Positions 30,265 to 39,768 are shown, numbered from the stretch's first letter. The stretch: DNA of 64,000 nucleotides from Candidatus Peribacteria bacterium RIFCSPHIGHO2_01_FULL_51_35 (GCA_001787535.1 MFXP01000009.1:29903-93902), one strand, 5' to 3'. Notes: generated from the sequence alone by a model not told the origin. Translations and numbers: made by a program.

Positions 30265-30810
30265 ATGGGCAAGCAAGATCCACGAGCAGGGAGAAATTGG
30301 TACGTCCTCCACACGTATTCGGGCTACGAAGACAGCGTGAAGCAATCTCTGGAACAACGCGTGGAATCCCTGGGCATGCAGGATTACATCTTCAGCATTC
30401 AAGTGCCGAAAGAGAAACAATTGGTGTTCAAGAAAAACGAACCCGTGGAAGAAGAGCGCAAGCTGTTCCCGGGCTATGTGCTCGTAGACATGATCGTGAC
30501 GGATGAGAGTTGGTACGTGGTCAGGAATACCCCGAACGTCACGGGCTTCGTCGGCTCCGGCAATATTCCTGTCCCGGTGACGCCGGAGGAATACGGCGTG
30601 ATCGAGCGAAGGGTCGGTGAGCAGGAAGCCAAGTTCAAGAGCGATTTCCAAGTGGGGGATTTGGTCGTCATCATCGACGGTCCCTTCAAAAACTACGATG
30701 GCAGCGTGGAGAGCGTGGATGTGAACAAAGGCAAATTGACGGTTCTGGTGCTCATTTTCGACCGCGAGACGCCTGTGGAATTGGACTTCACGCAAGTAAA
30801 GAAGAAATAA
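30265..30810 (+). CDS. nusG: Transcription termination/antitermination protein NusG
   Basis: A 181-residue protein: NGN domain (about 8-115; NWYVLHTYSGYEDSVKQSLE, then ELFPGYVLVDMI-type strand and VRNTPNVTGFVG) and a C-terminal KOW domain (about 128-180; FQVGDLVVIIDGPFKNYDGS). It binds RNA polymerase and couples it to Rho or ribosomes. rplK, which usually follows, is not here; a 60-residue ORF and acylphosphatase follow instead. Confidence 0.95.
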   Translation: MGKQDPRAGRNWYVLHTYSGYEDSVKQSLEQRVESLGMQDYIFSIQVPKEKQLVFKKNEPVEEERKLFPGYVLVDMIVTDESWYVVRNTPNVTGFVGSGNIPVPVTPEEYGVIERRVGEQEAKFKSDFQVGDLVVIIDGPFKNYDGSVESVDVNKGKLTVLVLIFDRETPVELDFTQVKKK

Positions 30811-30833
30811 AGAGCTCTCTTTCCTTAATCATT

Positions 30834-31016
30834 ATGAAACCTGAACGTCTCCCAATGCCGCTTACAGTGAGTGTTGCTGATGCCTCCATGGATCCCGACG
30901 TTGGAAAAGAGCGTGTTTCGCAAGTGCTCGAGCGCCATCGCGCAGCTATGCGGGCACAGGCTTCACTGGAAGCACAAAAGCATGCTTCCAAAGCTGAGCA
31001 GTTTTTAGCCGAATAA
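30834..31016 (+). CDS. Small hypothetical protein (60 aa)
   Basis: MKPERLPMPLTVSVADASMD followed by an Ala/Gln/Lys helix (VLERHRAAMRAQASLEAQKH). It lies between nusG and the acylphosphatase gene in the same direction. No family is recognised. It is kept for its operon-like placement and compact fit between neighbours. Confidence 0.45.
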   Translation: MKPERLPMPLTVSVADASMDPDVGKERVSQVLERHRAAMRAQASLEAQKHASKAEQFLAE

Positions 31017-31025
31017 TACTGTCTC

Positions 31026-31295
31026 TTGTCAGCAAAGGAATTTTCCATTGGCGGCAAAGTCCAAGGAGTCTTCTTCCGCAGGCGTGCAAAAGAGAAGGCG
31101 GATGAGCTCGGCCTCACCGGCTTCGTAGAAAATCGAGAAGATGGATCTGTCTTTATTTTCGCTGAAGGAATGGAGGATGCTCTGCAAGAACTCGAGCAGT
31201 GGTGTCATCACGGACCCCCAGGCGCGAACGTAGAATCAGTGATCGTTAAGAATGCCGAGGAACTCGGCAAGCAATCATTTGAAATTCAGAGATGA
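31026..31295 (+). CDS. acyP: Acylphosphatase
   Basis: An 89-residue protein with the acylphosphatase signature KVQGVFFRRRAKEKADELGL (phosphate-binding loop with catalytic Arg) and GFVENREDGSVFIFAEG (with the catalytic Asn). It hydrolyses acyl phosphates such as 1,3-bisphosphoglycerate or carbamoyl phosphate. The only suitable start is TTG at 31026, 9 nt after the previous stop. Its stop codon abuts the end of convergent murJ. Confidence 0.88.
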   Translation: MSAKEFSIGGKVQGVFFRRRAKEKADELGLTGFVENREDGSVFIFAEGMEDALQELEQWCHHGPPGANVESVIVKNAEELGKQSFEIQR

Positions 31296-32615
31296 TTATT
31301 TTAACGAACGCGCACTTTTCGGAAGCAGCAGAGCAAGCCCGATGAGTTGGACGATTTGCCCTGCGGTAAACCCGACTGCCAGGCTCAGAACACCGTAACG
31401 CGGTGCCAGCGTAAAGGAAATGGCAATGGCAACGATGCCATTCAAGGCACTCAAACCCGCCGGGATCATGGTGTCTTTGACGGCATAGAAAGCACGCAGG
31501 AGCAGGTGATTCAAGCTTTCGAACGGAATGCTAATGGCATAGAGCCCTAAGCACAGCGAGAAAAGCGCAAGTTCGCGTTCCAGGTTTACGAGATCGGCAG
31601 CAATGGGAGCGACGAGATACAGTAGAGCTGCACCCGGAATGGTGAGCGCCAACAGGAGCAGGGATCCTTTGCGCAGGTAGATCCAGAACCGTTTTCCTTC
31701 TTTCTTTGCCGCTGCTTGGGAGAGGAGTGAGAAGGCGGACTGCGCCAGCGCGATGCCTGCAATGCCGATGACGACGGACTGGAAATTCCTGGCATATGCA
31801 TTCACGGTGACGGCGCCGCTGCCAAGGTTCGATGCGATTTTATCGAAAAACAGAAGCTCCACTTGCAGTGCGCCGAGCGCCAGCATGCGCGGGAGCATCA
31901 ACCATCCGAGTTCTTTGATGTCCGGGTGCCACAGCAGGAGACGCGGTCGGTATCCTGCATGGAGCAATGCAACAGCGCGCAGCACCACGTACACGATGGC
32001 ACCGCTCAAGGTGCCGAGGATGGGACCGTAGGCTCCGTACATCGGCGTAAGAAGAATGGTTCCGCCGATGGTGCCGAGCGTGTAGAGGATGGGTGTGATG
32101 CCGTAGACCCAGTACTTCTGCACGGTGATGAGGTATTGTCCAAACGCATTGCCGAACACGAAAAGGAAGTTGGTGAGCAGCGCAATGCGACCGAAGTTGA
32201 TGTAGAGCGCTAGTGCCTCGCCTTCAAAATCCGTGAGGTACGGTGCGATGTTCGGGAATGCGAGTGCCATAAGGAGAGCGATCAATCCGAAGGCGAGCGT
32301 GGCAGCACCCGTCACGCCGCTGAGGAGATCGGACATTTGGCGTGGTTTGCGTTCGGCTTTGTAGCGCGCAAGAAGGGGAACCAGCGCCACCGAAAAACCC
32401 GCCATGATGGATACCTGGAACAAAAGATCACTGGGACGGAACGACGCAATATAGACGTCCACCACCGAAAGATTGGGGAAGGTCTGCGTCAGAACGCGAT
32501 CGCGGATGAGCCCCGCAAGGGATGCACCAAACTGTGTGAGAGCGAGCACAAGGGCTCCTCCCATCAGGCGCTTTTGCGAAAAGACATTCAAAAATTTCTT
32601 TGCTTGCAATTTCAT
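31296..32615 (-). CDS. murJ: Lipid II flippase MurJ (MviN)
   Basis: A 439-residue polytopic protein of the MurJ/MviN branch of the MOP flippase superfamily, which flips lipid II across the membrane for peptidoglycan synthesis. About 12 membrane helices are visible. Family features include GLIRDRVLTQTFPNLSVVDV near residue 35, AFRPSDL-like and the PLLARYKAERK loop, and the C-terminal FYAVKDTMIPAGLSALNGIV. It is slightly shorter than the usual 500 residues. Together with murC it shows that this cell makes peptidoglycan. Confidence 0.9.
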   Translation of the reverse strand: MKLQAKKFLNVFSQKRLMGGALVLALTQFGASLAGLIRDRVLTQTFPNLSVVDVYIASFRPSDLLFQVSIMAGFSVALVPLLARYKAERKPRQMSDLLSGVTGAATLAFGLIALLMALAFPNIAPYLTDFEGEALALYINFGRIALLTNFLFVFGNAFGQYLITVQKYWVYGITPILYTLGTIGGTILLTPMYGAYGPILGTLSGAIVYVVLRAVALLHAGYRPRLLLWHPDIKELGWLMLPRMLALGALQVELLFFDKIASNLGSGAVTVNAYARNFQSVVIGIAGIALAQSAFSLLSQAAAKKEGKRFWIYLRKGSLLLLALTIPGAALLYLVAPIAADLVNLERELALFSLCLGLYAISIPFESLNHLLLRAFYAVKDTMIPAGLSALNGIVAIAISFTLAPRYGVLSLAVGFTAGQIVQLIGLALLLPKSARSLK

Positions 32616-32691
32616 TGTTTAAAAGAGTAACAGATAAGCGATTCCGATCATCTTGCCAATATTCGATTTTAAAATGAAATAGTGGTCGCAA

Positions 32692-32766
32692 CTGCAGAGC
32701 GCATCTTCGATGCGCGATTATTTGTTCGTTATTCCGATCATCGCGGGTCGAAGACCCGCTCTGCAG
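32692..32766. repeat. Inverted pair of REP-like hairpins upstream of purL
   Basis: Two copies of a unit CTGCAGAGCG + stem + TTC loop, in opposite orientation. Hairpin one (32699-32715) has stem GCGCATC; hairpin two (32743-32759) has stem GCGGGTC, with the changes matched on the other arm. The spacer includes ATTCCGATCATC, also present at 32641-32652. Confidence 0.75.
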
Positions 32767-32824
32767 GATGCACAAAATCCATATTCCAGATTTTCGATCC
32801 TTCCTTCATACTGTTGTCCCTTCT

Positions 32825-35308
32825 ATGAGCCCTATTTCCACCTCATCGCCTACACTGCCGTTCTCCACGATGTCGGATGCGGACGTGCGCGAACAGCTGA
32901 GGAAATATCAAATCGGACTGACGGTGGAAGAAGCACGAAAGATCGAATCGTTACTGGGGCGCGCACCGACGGTGGTCGAGGCCGTGATCTGGGGAATACA
33001 AGGAAGCGAACATTGCAGTTACAAATCTTCCCGCAGGTTTTTGAAGATGTTCCCAACCACGGGAAAGCATGTGATCCTGGGACCCAAAGAAGACAGCGGC
33101 ATTGTCGCCATCACCGACGCGCCTGCCGGCAAGCGCTGGGGGCTGGTGATAAGCCATGAATCGCACAATCACCCATCGCAGATTGTGCCGTTCGAAGGCG
33201 CTGCCACGGGCGTGGGCGGGACAGTGCGCGACGTTGTGTGCATGGGTGCGCGCGTCATCGGGTGCATGGATTTGCTGCGGCTGGGGGATCTCAAAACCGA
33301 TGCATCGAAGACCATCGCCAAGGAAGTGGCACGCGGTATTGCAGGCTACGGGAACCCTCTGGGAATCCCCAACCTCGGCGGTGACACGGTGTTTGATTCC
33401 TCGTACAACGCGAACTGCTTGGTGAATGCCGTCGCGATGGGAATCGTGCGCGAAGATGAAGTCATCCACAGCTACGTGCCGGATGAAGCGGCGGATGCGG
33501 GATACGACATCATCATTGTCGGAAAGCCGACGGACAGGAGCGGCTTTGGCGGCGCAGCCTTCGCGAGTATTTCGATGGAGGAAGACAAGCGCGAGCAGAA
33601 CACAGGCGCGGTGCAAGAGCCGAATCCGTTCTTGGAACGCCATCTGCTGGCATCCACGTATGCACTGTTCGATTGGCTGGCGCGCGAGAAACACTTGGAT
33701 AAGGTCAGCTTCAAGGACCTCGGCGCAGGCGGCGTTGTCTGTTCCTCTGTGGAACAAGTGGCGGACAAAGGCTTTGGTGCGGACGTGGAACTCACGAAGG
33801 TGCATGTGTCTGTCCAAAATCTTCCGCCGGAAGTTATCGCATGCGCGGAAACGCAGGAACGGTTCTGTTGGATCTGTCACCCGTCGCTCACACAGCAGAT
33901 CTTGACCCACTACAACAAGACCTGGGATCTTCCGAGTGTTGCGGAAAATGCACGTGCCAGCGTCATCGGAAAAGTGAATGGGTCGGGGATCTACCGACTC
34001 ACCCATAAAGGAGAGATCGTCTGCGAAGCAAAAGCCACAGACATCACTCAGGGACTTTTATACACGCGCCCCACGGAATCGAAGAAATCTGATTCCAAAG
34101 AGCCGACGATTGCGTGCCACGGGAAAGACATCGCAGTGACGGCACCGATCACCATGAAGACGGACATCACGTCTGTTTTCCTTGCGATGCTCTCGCACCC
34201 GAACGGCGCAAGCAAAGACACGATCATTCGGCACTACGACAAGGACGTTATCGGCAATACGCAGATTGAAGCAGGGGAAGCGGACGCAGGGGTTCTGATG
34301 CCGCTGCAAGATCTTGCAAGCTACGCGCAGGACGGCGAACACCCGGGCTGGCAATTGCCGGAGGAGGAACGGTATCGCGGCGTCGCATTCGCCGGTGATG
34401 GCAACGGCCGTTATGGACGGATCTCCGCGTATGCACAAGGCGTGAATGCCGCAGTGGAATCCATGTGCAATGTTGCGGCGGTGGGAGCAATTCCCCGAGC
34501 CCTTACGGATTGCTTGAACTTTGGAAATCCGGAAATCCCCTCGCACCTCGGCGCACTGGAAGATGCCGTGCGCGGCATCGCGGACGCAGCAAAAGGAATC
34601 ACGTTCGAGGGCGAGCCTGTGCCCGTGATCTCGGGCAATGTGAGCCTCTACAACTCGCTGCCAAATGGAAACGCCATTGATCCGACTGCCATCGTCTGCA
34701 GCATCGGCGTGATGAAAGACGGACGCAAAGCAGTGGATGCGCGACTCAAAAAATCGGATTCGGTGTTGCTGCTCCTCGGCGAACGAAAAGATGAATGCGG
34801 CGGATCACTGTATTATGATGTGTTGGAATCCATGGCCGATGCGCCTCGTGATTCGATGCTCGGAAAAAATGTTCCGGGGCCGAATTTTCAAACCATCGCC
34901 GCGATGATTCGCCTCTTGAATGAAGCGACGGAACAATCTCTGCTGCTTTCGTGCCATGACATCAGCGATGGCGGATTGCTGCTTGCACTGCTGGAGATGG
35001 CAGCGCCAGTGCGAAAAATTGGCGGAAAGATCGGCATGTCAATCAACCTCAACGGACTCGAAAGCAACCTTCGCACCGACACGATTCTTTTTTCACAAAC
35101 GAGCGGGTTTATTCTGGAAGTGTCGAAGAAAAATCTTTCTGTGTTGGAAAAAATTGCAGCAGCAGAGAATCAGATTTTGATTCCACTGGGAAACACCCAA
35201 GAGGATCCTTCACTCCACATTGAACGCAATGGATCGGTGATCGTTCACGAAAGCATTCCGAATCTTCTTAGGGTTTGGAAAAACAGCCTGAAAGCATCAT
35301 TGCGCTAA
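32825..35308 (+). CDS. purL: Phosphoribosylformylglycinamidine synthase II
   Basis: An 827-residue PurL, the amide-transfer subunit converting FGAR to FGAM in purine synthesis. Landmarks: GSEHCSYKSSRRFLK and SHNHPSQIVPFEGAATGVGG near the N-terminus (active-site His), VGKPTDRSGFGGAAFAS, DLGAGGVVCSSVEQ, GEPVPVISGNVSLYN and CHDISDGGLLLALLEMA (C-terminal half of the duplicated AIR-synthase fold). It is longer than the usual bacterial 740 residues. No purQ, purS or other purine gene is nearby. The start at 32825 lies 13 nt after CATACT (TTCCAG, 17 bp); the next Met (32870) is an alternative. Confidence 0.93.
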   Translation: MSPISTSSPTLPFSTMSDADVREQLRKYQIGLTVEEARKIESLLGRAPTVVEAVIWGIQGSEHCSYKSSRRFLKMFPTTGKHVILGPKEDSGIVAITDAPAGKRWGLVISHESHNHPSQIVPFEGAATGVGGTVRDVVCMGARVIGCMDLLRLGDLKTDASKTIAKEVARGIAGYGNPLGIPNLGGDTVFDSSYNANCLVNAVAMGIVREDEVIHSYVPDEAADAGYDIIIVGKPTDRSGFGGAAFASISMEEDKREQNTGAVQEPNPFLERHLLASTYALFDWLAREKHLDKVSFKDLGAGGVVCSSVEQVADKGFGADVELTKVHVSVQNLPPEVIACAETQERFCWICHPSLTQQILTHYNKTWDLPSVAENARASVIGKVNGSGIYRLTHKGEIVCEAKATDITQGLLYTRPTESKKSDSKEPTIACHGKDIAVTAPITMKTDITSVFLAMLSHPNGASKDTIIRHYDKDVIGNTQIEAGEADAGVLMPLQDLASYAQDGEHPGWQLPEEERYRGVAFAGDGNGRYGRISAYAQGVNAAVESMCNVAAVGAIPRALTDCLNFGNPEIPSHLGALEDAVRGIADAAKGITFEGEPVPVISGNVSLYNSLPNGNAIDPTAIVCSIGVMKDGRKAVDARLKKSDSVLLLLGERKDECGGSLYYDVLESMADAPRDSMLGKNVPGPNFQTIAAMIRLLNEATEQSLLLSCHDISDGGLLLALLEMAAPVRKIGGKIGMSINLNGLESNLRTDTILFSQTSGFILEVSKKNLSVLEKIAAAENQILIPLGNTQEDPSLHIERNGSVIVHESIPNLLRVWKNSLKASLR

Positions 35309-35319
35309 AAAGATCGATC

Positions 35320-35348
35320 TTGAAACAGAAACATCAAAAGTGTAACCT
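35320..35348 (+). promoter_or_regulatory. Promoter of the gene at 35357
   Basis: TTGAAA, 17 bp, TAACCT. The -10 box ends 8 nt before the ATG: predicted leaderless. Confidence 0.5.
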
Positions 35349-35356
35349 TCTTTGCT

Positions 35357-35674
35357 ATGGCAAAGCGTTCCAAAGAAGCACAGGCAGATAAATCGAAAGA
35401 AGTTCTGGTTAAAGATTTTGATACCTTAAATTACTCATTCGGTTTGGTTGGCACATTTACTAGACTGGCTCATCTGGAACCTGAGAACTTCACTCGGGAG
35501 AATCTGGAAGCACTCCTCAACGGCACTCAAAATTGGGGTGGCCATATTTCCGTGAATGACAAGGAAGTTACATCTGTCATTCTCTGTCCGGAAACGATGA
35601 ATGAAATATACATGGATAAACTGAGGGAACAATTTTTGGAAACCACGCGCATCGAAGACGATTGGGGTCATTGA
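35357..35674 (+). CDS. Hypothetical protein (105 aa)
   Basis: A soluble protein with a basic N-terminus (MAKRSKEAQADKSKEVLVKD) and a mixed fold (YSFGLVGTFTRLAHLEPENF, then GGHISVNDKEVTSVILCPET). It is AT-richer than its neighbours. No family is recognised. It has a promoter placed for leaderless expression and stands alone between purL and the surface-protein pair. Confidence 0.55.
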   Translation: MAKRSKEAQADKSKEVLVKDFDTLNYSFGLVGTFTRLAHLEPENFTRENLEALLNGTQNWGGHISVNDKEVTSVILCPETMNEIYMDKLREQFLETTRIEDDWGH

Positions 35675-35815
35675 CCACTCCCCTCCTCTGGCGAATGTGG
35701 ATGCTTAAAAAAGTTATAAAATGCCTTAAATATCCTATTTAATGATAAATTTGAATACTGGACAAACTTGATTATATCTGGGATGATAAGTCCTTTTTCA
35801 TTCCACCTCTCTCGT

Positions 35816-36970
35816 ATGCAGTCCGCTCGCACTCGTGCCCTCTCGGTACTTACAGGGCTCCTCGCTGTCCTCGTTTTCGGATTTTCCTCTGCACACGCCG
35901 CCGGTGAAACTCTCACCATCGGACAAATGAGCCGCACCGACGTGGTCGGCCAGTGGACATTGAACATGCCGAACGGCAAGAAACTCACGAGCACCGATGT
36001 CGGTGTGGATGCGTATATGCATACGATCAAAGATGCTCCCCTCGGTTCCTACAAACTTACATTGGAGCCTCCGAACGGTGCGGAGACGAACACCGACATT
36101 TCCAACGGCTCGACTAAGGTGTCTTCCACGCAAGATCTCGTCATTTCCTTCACGCTTCAAGCCGGTGAAACATTGCGCGTGATTGCGGAGTATTCCTTCC
36201 AAGGAAGCATCAAGATCATCAGCGATCCTTCCGGGGCACCCTTCACCATTTCCGCCCCAAACAACATCGTCCTCAAGGGAACGACTCCGGCACAGTTCTT
36301 CGACTTGCCGCCGTTCTACTACACGGCATTCTTCGGGGAGAAGAAAGACTGCGTGACGCCGAAACCGCAGAAACGCGAATTGGAAACGCCGGGACTCGTG
36401 GTTTTCTACGGAAAATACAATTGCACGACTGCGGGAGCACCTGTGCAATCGTCCTTCTCTTCTTCCTCCGGTACTCGATCGTCAACGTCGACACCGGTGA
36501 AAGACACGGTAAAGCGCATCGATCTCCAGCATGTCGTGAGCCAGTTGGAAGTGTTGCCGGGCAATGAGATCTCCGTCGTACTCAGAGTGAAAAATCCGAC
36601 GAAGAGCATTCTTCGGAACTTGAATGTCACCGAGATGTTCGACCCCGCACAGCTGAGCTTCGAAGGCACATTGCCCCGCGATGGCACACGGAACCCGGGA
36701 GCGCTCCACTGGAAGATCGATGAATTGACACCGCAGGAAACGTGGACCGTCACGCTCACGGGCACGACTGCCGCCACGCTTAAAAACGGCGAGAGGATCA
36801 ACCTGACTGCGACCGTTCGCAGCACCAACCTGGCACGCCCCGCCGGTAAAGTGGCCGGCGTGGATGTTGTGACCGGTCTTCCGAAAACGGGAGGCCCCGT
36901 CGACCAACTCTTCGTGATCATCAGCTCGATCTCCGGTTTGGCCTTGCTGCGCCGTTGGAAGAGGGCGTAA
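35816..36970 (+). CDS. LPxTG-type surface protein with DUF11-like domain
   Basis: A 384-residue exported protein: signal peptide (MQSARTRALSVLTGLLAVLV, cleavage near AHA), an N-terminal beta-rich region (about 32-205) that is paralogous to the next gene (shared SYKLTLEPPNGAE-like and SGAPFTISAPNNIVLKGTTP patterns), a Ser/Thr linker (about 210-230), and a DUF11-like domain (about 240-345; ISVVLRVKNPTKSILRNLNV). The tail TGLPKTGGPVDQLFVIISSI plus membrane helix and RRWKRA is a textbook sortase signal. The start at 35816 begins the signal peptide; in-frame upstream Mets would disrupt it. Confidence 0.85.
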   Translation: MQSARTRALSVLTGLLAVLVFGFSSAHAAGETLTIGQMSRTDVVGQWTLNMPNGKKLTSTDVGVDAYMHTIKDAPLGSYKLTLEPPNGAETNTDISNGSTKVSSTQDLVISFTLQAGETLRVIAEYSFQGSIKIISDPSGAPFTISAPNNIVLKGTTPAQFFDLPPFYYTAFFGEKKDCVTPKPQKRELETPGLVVFYGKYNCTTAGAPVQSSFSSSSGTRSSTSTPVKDTVKRIDLQHVVSQLEVLPGNEISVVLRVKNPTKSILRNLNVTEMFDPAQLSFEGTLPRDGTRNPGALHWKIDELTPQETWTVTLTGTTAATLKNGERINLTATVRSTNLARPAGKVAGVDVVTGLPKTGGPVDQLFVIISSISGLALLRRWKRA

Positions 36971-37074
36971 GACGCCTTTTACACGCGTACATGGCACCGC
37001 AAGCCAGGAATCTCGTCCACGATTCCCCTCTTGCAAGCGGCGCCCGATCATGCGAACGTAGCTGTTGGAAAAAC

Positions 37075-38349
37075 ATGCAGAACCTCCTTCGATTCCGGGG
37101 CGTACTGATGGGATGTGCCGCAGGTCTGGCGCTCCTTTCGGCGACGCCCGCATTCGCGCAATCTGGCACCGTCATCGGTTCCATTGCCATCGAGCAGATT
37201 GGGCCGTCCCCTGCTCTCGGTACATGGACGCTTCTCCAGCCCGACCAGACTTCCATAAAAATGAGCACAAAAACCTACACGGCGGAGGTCACGCTTCCCG
37301 GAAACTACACGCTCTTCGTGGAACCACCGGAAGGCATGAGCGCAAAGGTGTACCTCTATAAGGGAACGGAGCTCGTAAAAACGTTGGATCGTCCCCAGAT
37401 TTCTTTTGTGCTTGCCGAAGGCGACGCATATCGGATCTCGGTGAATTACATCCTTTCCCGCACAGGCGACGTCTCCATCAACAGTTATCCTTCGGGCATA
37501 CCGTTCCGGCTGGAGGGACCCAACAAAATCACCGTGAATGACAAGACTCCCTACGCTCTGGAGGGGACGCCGGAAGGCCAGTACACCGTCCGCTACTATC
37601 CGAAAGGCTGTGTGGAGCCCCGTCCAAAATCGCTGCTCCTGCAGAAGGATGGCAGATTGGCATTCACCATCAACCTCTCCTGCGAGACGCTGGTCATCGA
37701 CGAGACGAGTGCAAGCAAAAAAGAAGTGTCTGAGGAGGAAAAGACCGTCACCGTCGGAGCAGGCGACGGAGCGATCAATTTTACTGACGTGCCGCAACAA
37801 GCATGGTTCGCACCCTACGTCTTCACGGTGGTGAAGACGGGCATCGTCTCCGGATACAAAAATGAGTACGGGCAGCCCATGGGAAAATTCGGACCCGAGA
37901 ATTTGGTGACGGTCGGCGAGCTCGCCAAGATGGCGCATGAACTTGCGGGTATTGATGAGAATGACATCACGGCACGCCCCGAGAACAGGATGGCGATCGG
38001 CGAATGGTTTTCCTCCTACGTGGCGTCTGCGGAGCAACTCTTCTGGTTGCTGTTCCAAGACACTTCCCTGGATCTTCAGCGCCCCGCCACGCGCGGCGAG
38101 GTTCTGGTGACGCTCTACCAAGCATTGGACATACCGATCTTCTGGCCGCACGGCGACGTGTTTACCGATGTCTCGGTGCGCACCCCGTACGGGGGCGCCA
38201 TCGAAAAAGCAGCCGAGGATGGCATCGTTTCGGGTGCAGCCGGCACCGACGGGGAATCGACGGGAATGTTCCATCCGCTGGAGAACATCAACCGCGCCGA
38301 GATGGCGAAAATCCTGTCACTGATGATCGACACGTACAAAGCCAATTGA
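37075..38349 (+). CDS. SLH-anchored surface protein, paralogue of its neighbour
   Basis: A 424-residue exported protein: signal peptide (MQNLLRFRGVLMGCAAGLAL, cleavage after AFA), an N-terminal region (about 25-215) related to that of the preceding gene (GTWTLLQPDQ, NYTLFVEPPEGM, SYPSGIPFRLEGPNKITVND), then SLH motifs (about 235-424; FTDVPQQAWFAPYVFTVVKT with GIVSGYKNEYG, and the last one AAEDGIVSGAAGTDGEST with NRAEMAKILSLMID). It should sit on the wall by binding pyruvylated polymer. The start at 37075 is chosen for the signal peptide. The pair therefore shares a head but uses different anchors. Confidence 0.85.
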   Translation: MQNLLRFRGVLMGCAAGLALLSATPAFAQSGTVIGSIAIEQIGPSPALGTWTLLQPDQTSIKMSTKTYTAEVTLPGNYTLFVEPPEGMSAKVYLYKGTELVKTLDRPQISFVLAEGDAYRISVNYILSRTGDVSINSYPSGIPFRLEGPNKITVNDKTPYALEGTPEGQYTVRYYPKGCVEPRPKSLLLQKDGRLAFTINLSCETLVIDETSASKKEVSEEEKTVTVGAGDGAINFTDVPQQAWFAPYVFTVVKTGIVSGYKNEYGQPMGKFGPENLVTVGELAKMAHELAGIDENDITARPENRMAIGEWFSSYVASAEQLFWLLFQDTSLDLQRPATRGEVLVTLYQALDIPIFWPHGDVFTDVSVRTPYGGAIEKAAEDGIVSGAAGTDGESTGMFHPLENINRAEMAKILSLMIDTYKAN

Positions 38350-39630
38350 TCAACGCGCGACCATCTTGGTCGCGAGGTTTGTGATGTCTCCCGCACCCAT
38401 AAAGAGGAGGACATCGCCCGCTTTGAGGATGCCGGATTGCAGAAGTTTCTCCGTGTGCATGAGCGTTTCTCCATTGATTGTGTGCACGCCACTTTCGCGC
38501 TCAATGTCCTTGAGAAATTTTGGGAGATCTACAATCCCTTTCTCAATCTGGCTGCGCGCATCGTAGACATTCGTCACCACCAAGAGGTCCGCATCGCGGA
38601 AGGACGGAAGAAAATCATCATAGAGTTTTAGCGTGCGGTCGTGCGTGTGCGGTTGAAACACGCAGATCAATCGACGCTTGGGATATGCTCCTCGAATGGC
38701 CGCGACCGTCGCTCGGATTTCCTTGGGATGATGCGCGTAGTCGTCCAGGACAGTGACGCCCGCGGTTGTCTCACCTTTTACTTCCATGCGTCGCCAGGTT
38801 CCCGCAAAAGAAGACGCTGCGCGCTCGGCATCCGCTTTGGGAATTTTTAAGAAATCCGCCAGCGCCAGAGCGAGTTTCGCGTTTTCTTGCATGTGCGCAC
38901 CCGGTGTTTGCAATGTGAGCGCAGGAAAAGAATCCGCGTCGATCATGCGACGTCCGCTCGCTTTCGAAACGGCAACGCAGGAGGGGTCGCGTCCGTGCGT
39001 GATCACCACTCCGTCTTTTGGAAGCTTCTTCGCAATTTCCACGAACGCGGACTCATAATCTTCCATCGACGAATAGTAATCAAAATGATCGCCATCGCAA
39101 TTTGTGAGAAGAAGAATATCCGGCGAATAATTCAGGAACGATCTCCGGTACTCGCAGGCTTCCAAGACAAAGAGATCGCTCTTGCCTCTTCGCCAATTGC
39201 GTCCATTCAGCTCTTTGCATTTCGTTCCGATGATGACCGTGGGATCGTGTCCCGTTTCCAAGAGCAACCGCGTGATCATGGCCGTGGTCGATGATTTTCC
39301 ATGCGTACCGCACACTGCAATGAGACGGTGATCCTTTGTGAGCTCACTGACGGCCTCCGGATACGATCGCTCCGGTATGCCCAGATCACGAGCACGTGCA
39401 CGCTCCGGCGCATCCTCCGGGATCGCTTCCGAATAGACGAACAAGTCCACATCCGCAGGCACGCCGGATCCATCCTGCTTCAAGATCACCGTAATACCTT
39501 GCGAGCGCAGATCATCCAAGAGCGCGCTATCGGAACGATCACTGCCAAGGACATCATGACCGTTTGTTCGCTGCAGCGCCGCGTAAGCGCTCAGTCCAAT
39601 GCCGCCGATTCCGGAGCAGTAGATTTTCAT
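38350..39630 (-). CDS. murC: UDP-N-acetylmuramate-L-alanine ligase
   Basis: A 426-residue Mur ligase: N-terminal Rossmann domain MKIYCSGIGGIGLSAYAALQ, the ATP-binding CGTHGKSSTTAMI, EACEYRRSFLNYSPDILLLT with the following NCDGDHFDYY, and the C-terminal VLDDYAHHPKEIRATVAAIR that defines MurC. It adds L-Ala to UDP-MurNAc in peptidoglycan precursor synthesis. No other mur ligase is adjacent. Its stop abuts the convergent SLH gene. Confidence 0.96.
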   Translation of the reverse strand: MKIYCSGIGGIGLSAYAALQRTNGHDVLGSDRSDSALLDDLRSQGITVILKQDGSGVPADVDLFVYSEAIPEDAPERARARDLGIPERSYPEAVSELTKDHRLIAVCGTHGKSSTTAMITRLLLETGHDPTVIIGTKCKELNGRNWRRGKSDLFVLEACEYRRSFLNYSPDILLLTNCDGDHFDYYSSMEDYESAFVEIAKKLPKDGVVITHGRDPSCVAVSKASGRRMIDADSFPALTLQTPGAHMQENAKLALALADFLKIPKADAERAASSFAGTWRRMEVKGETTAGVTVLDDYAHHPKEIRATVAAIRGAYPKRRLICVFQPHTHDRTLKLYDDFLPSFRDADLLVVTNVYDARSQIEKGIVDLPKFLKDIERESGVHTINGETLMHTEKLLQSGILKAGDVLLFMGAGDITNLATKMVAR

Positions 39631-39660
39631 AATGAGAGGAAGATCTGATCTTCTTGAAAA

Positions 39661-39765
39661 GGATTCAGAAGAAACAGAGGACTCAGAAGACTCAGAGGAG
39701 TAAGATTACCTGGAGGGAGTCTGGGATGTAAGTCCTCTCTTTCTTCTGTTTCCTCTGAATCCTCC
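39661..39765. repeat. Long word-repeat hairpin between divergent murC and ftsB-like
   Basis: Left arm (39661-39698) is made of CAGAAGA/CAGAGGA words, right arm (39731-39765) of TTCTTCTG/CCTCTGAATCC words. It ends 3 nt before the ATG at 39769. Confidence 0.75.
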
Positions 39766-39768
39766 GAA

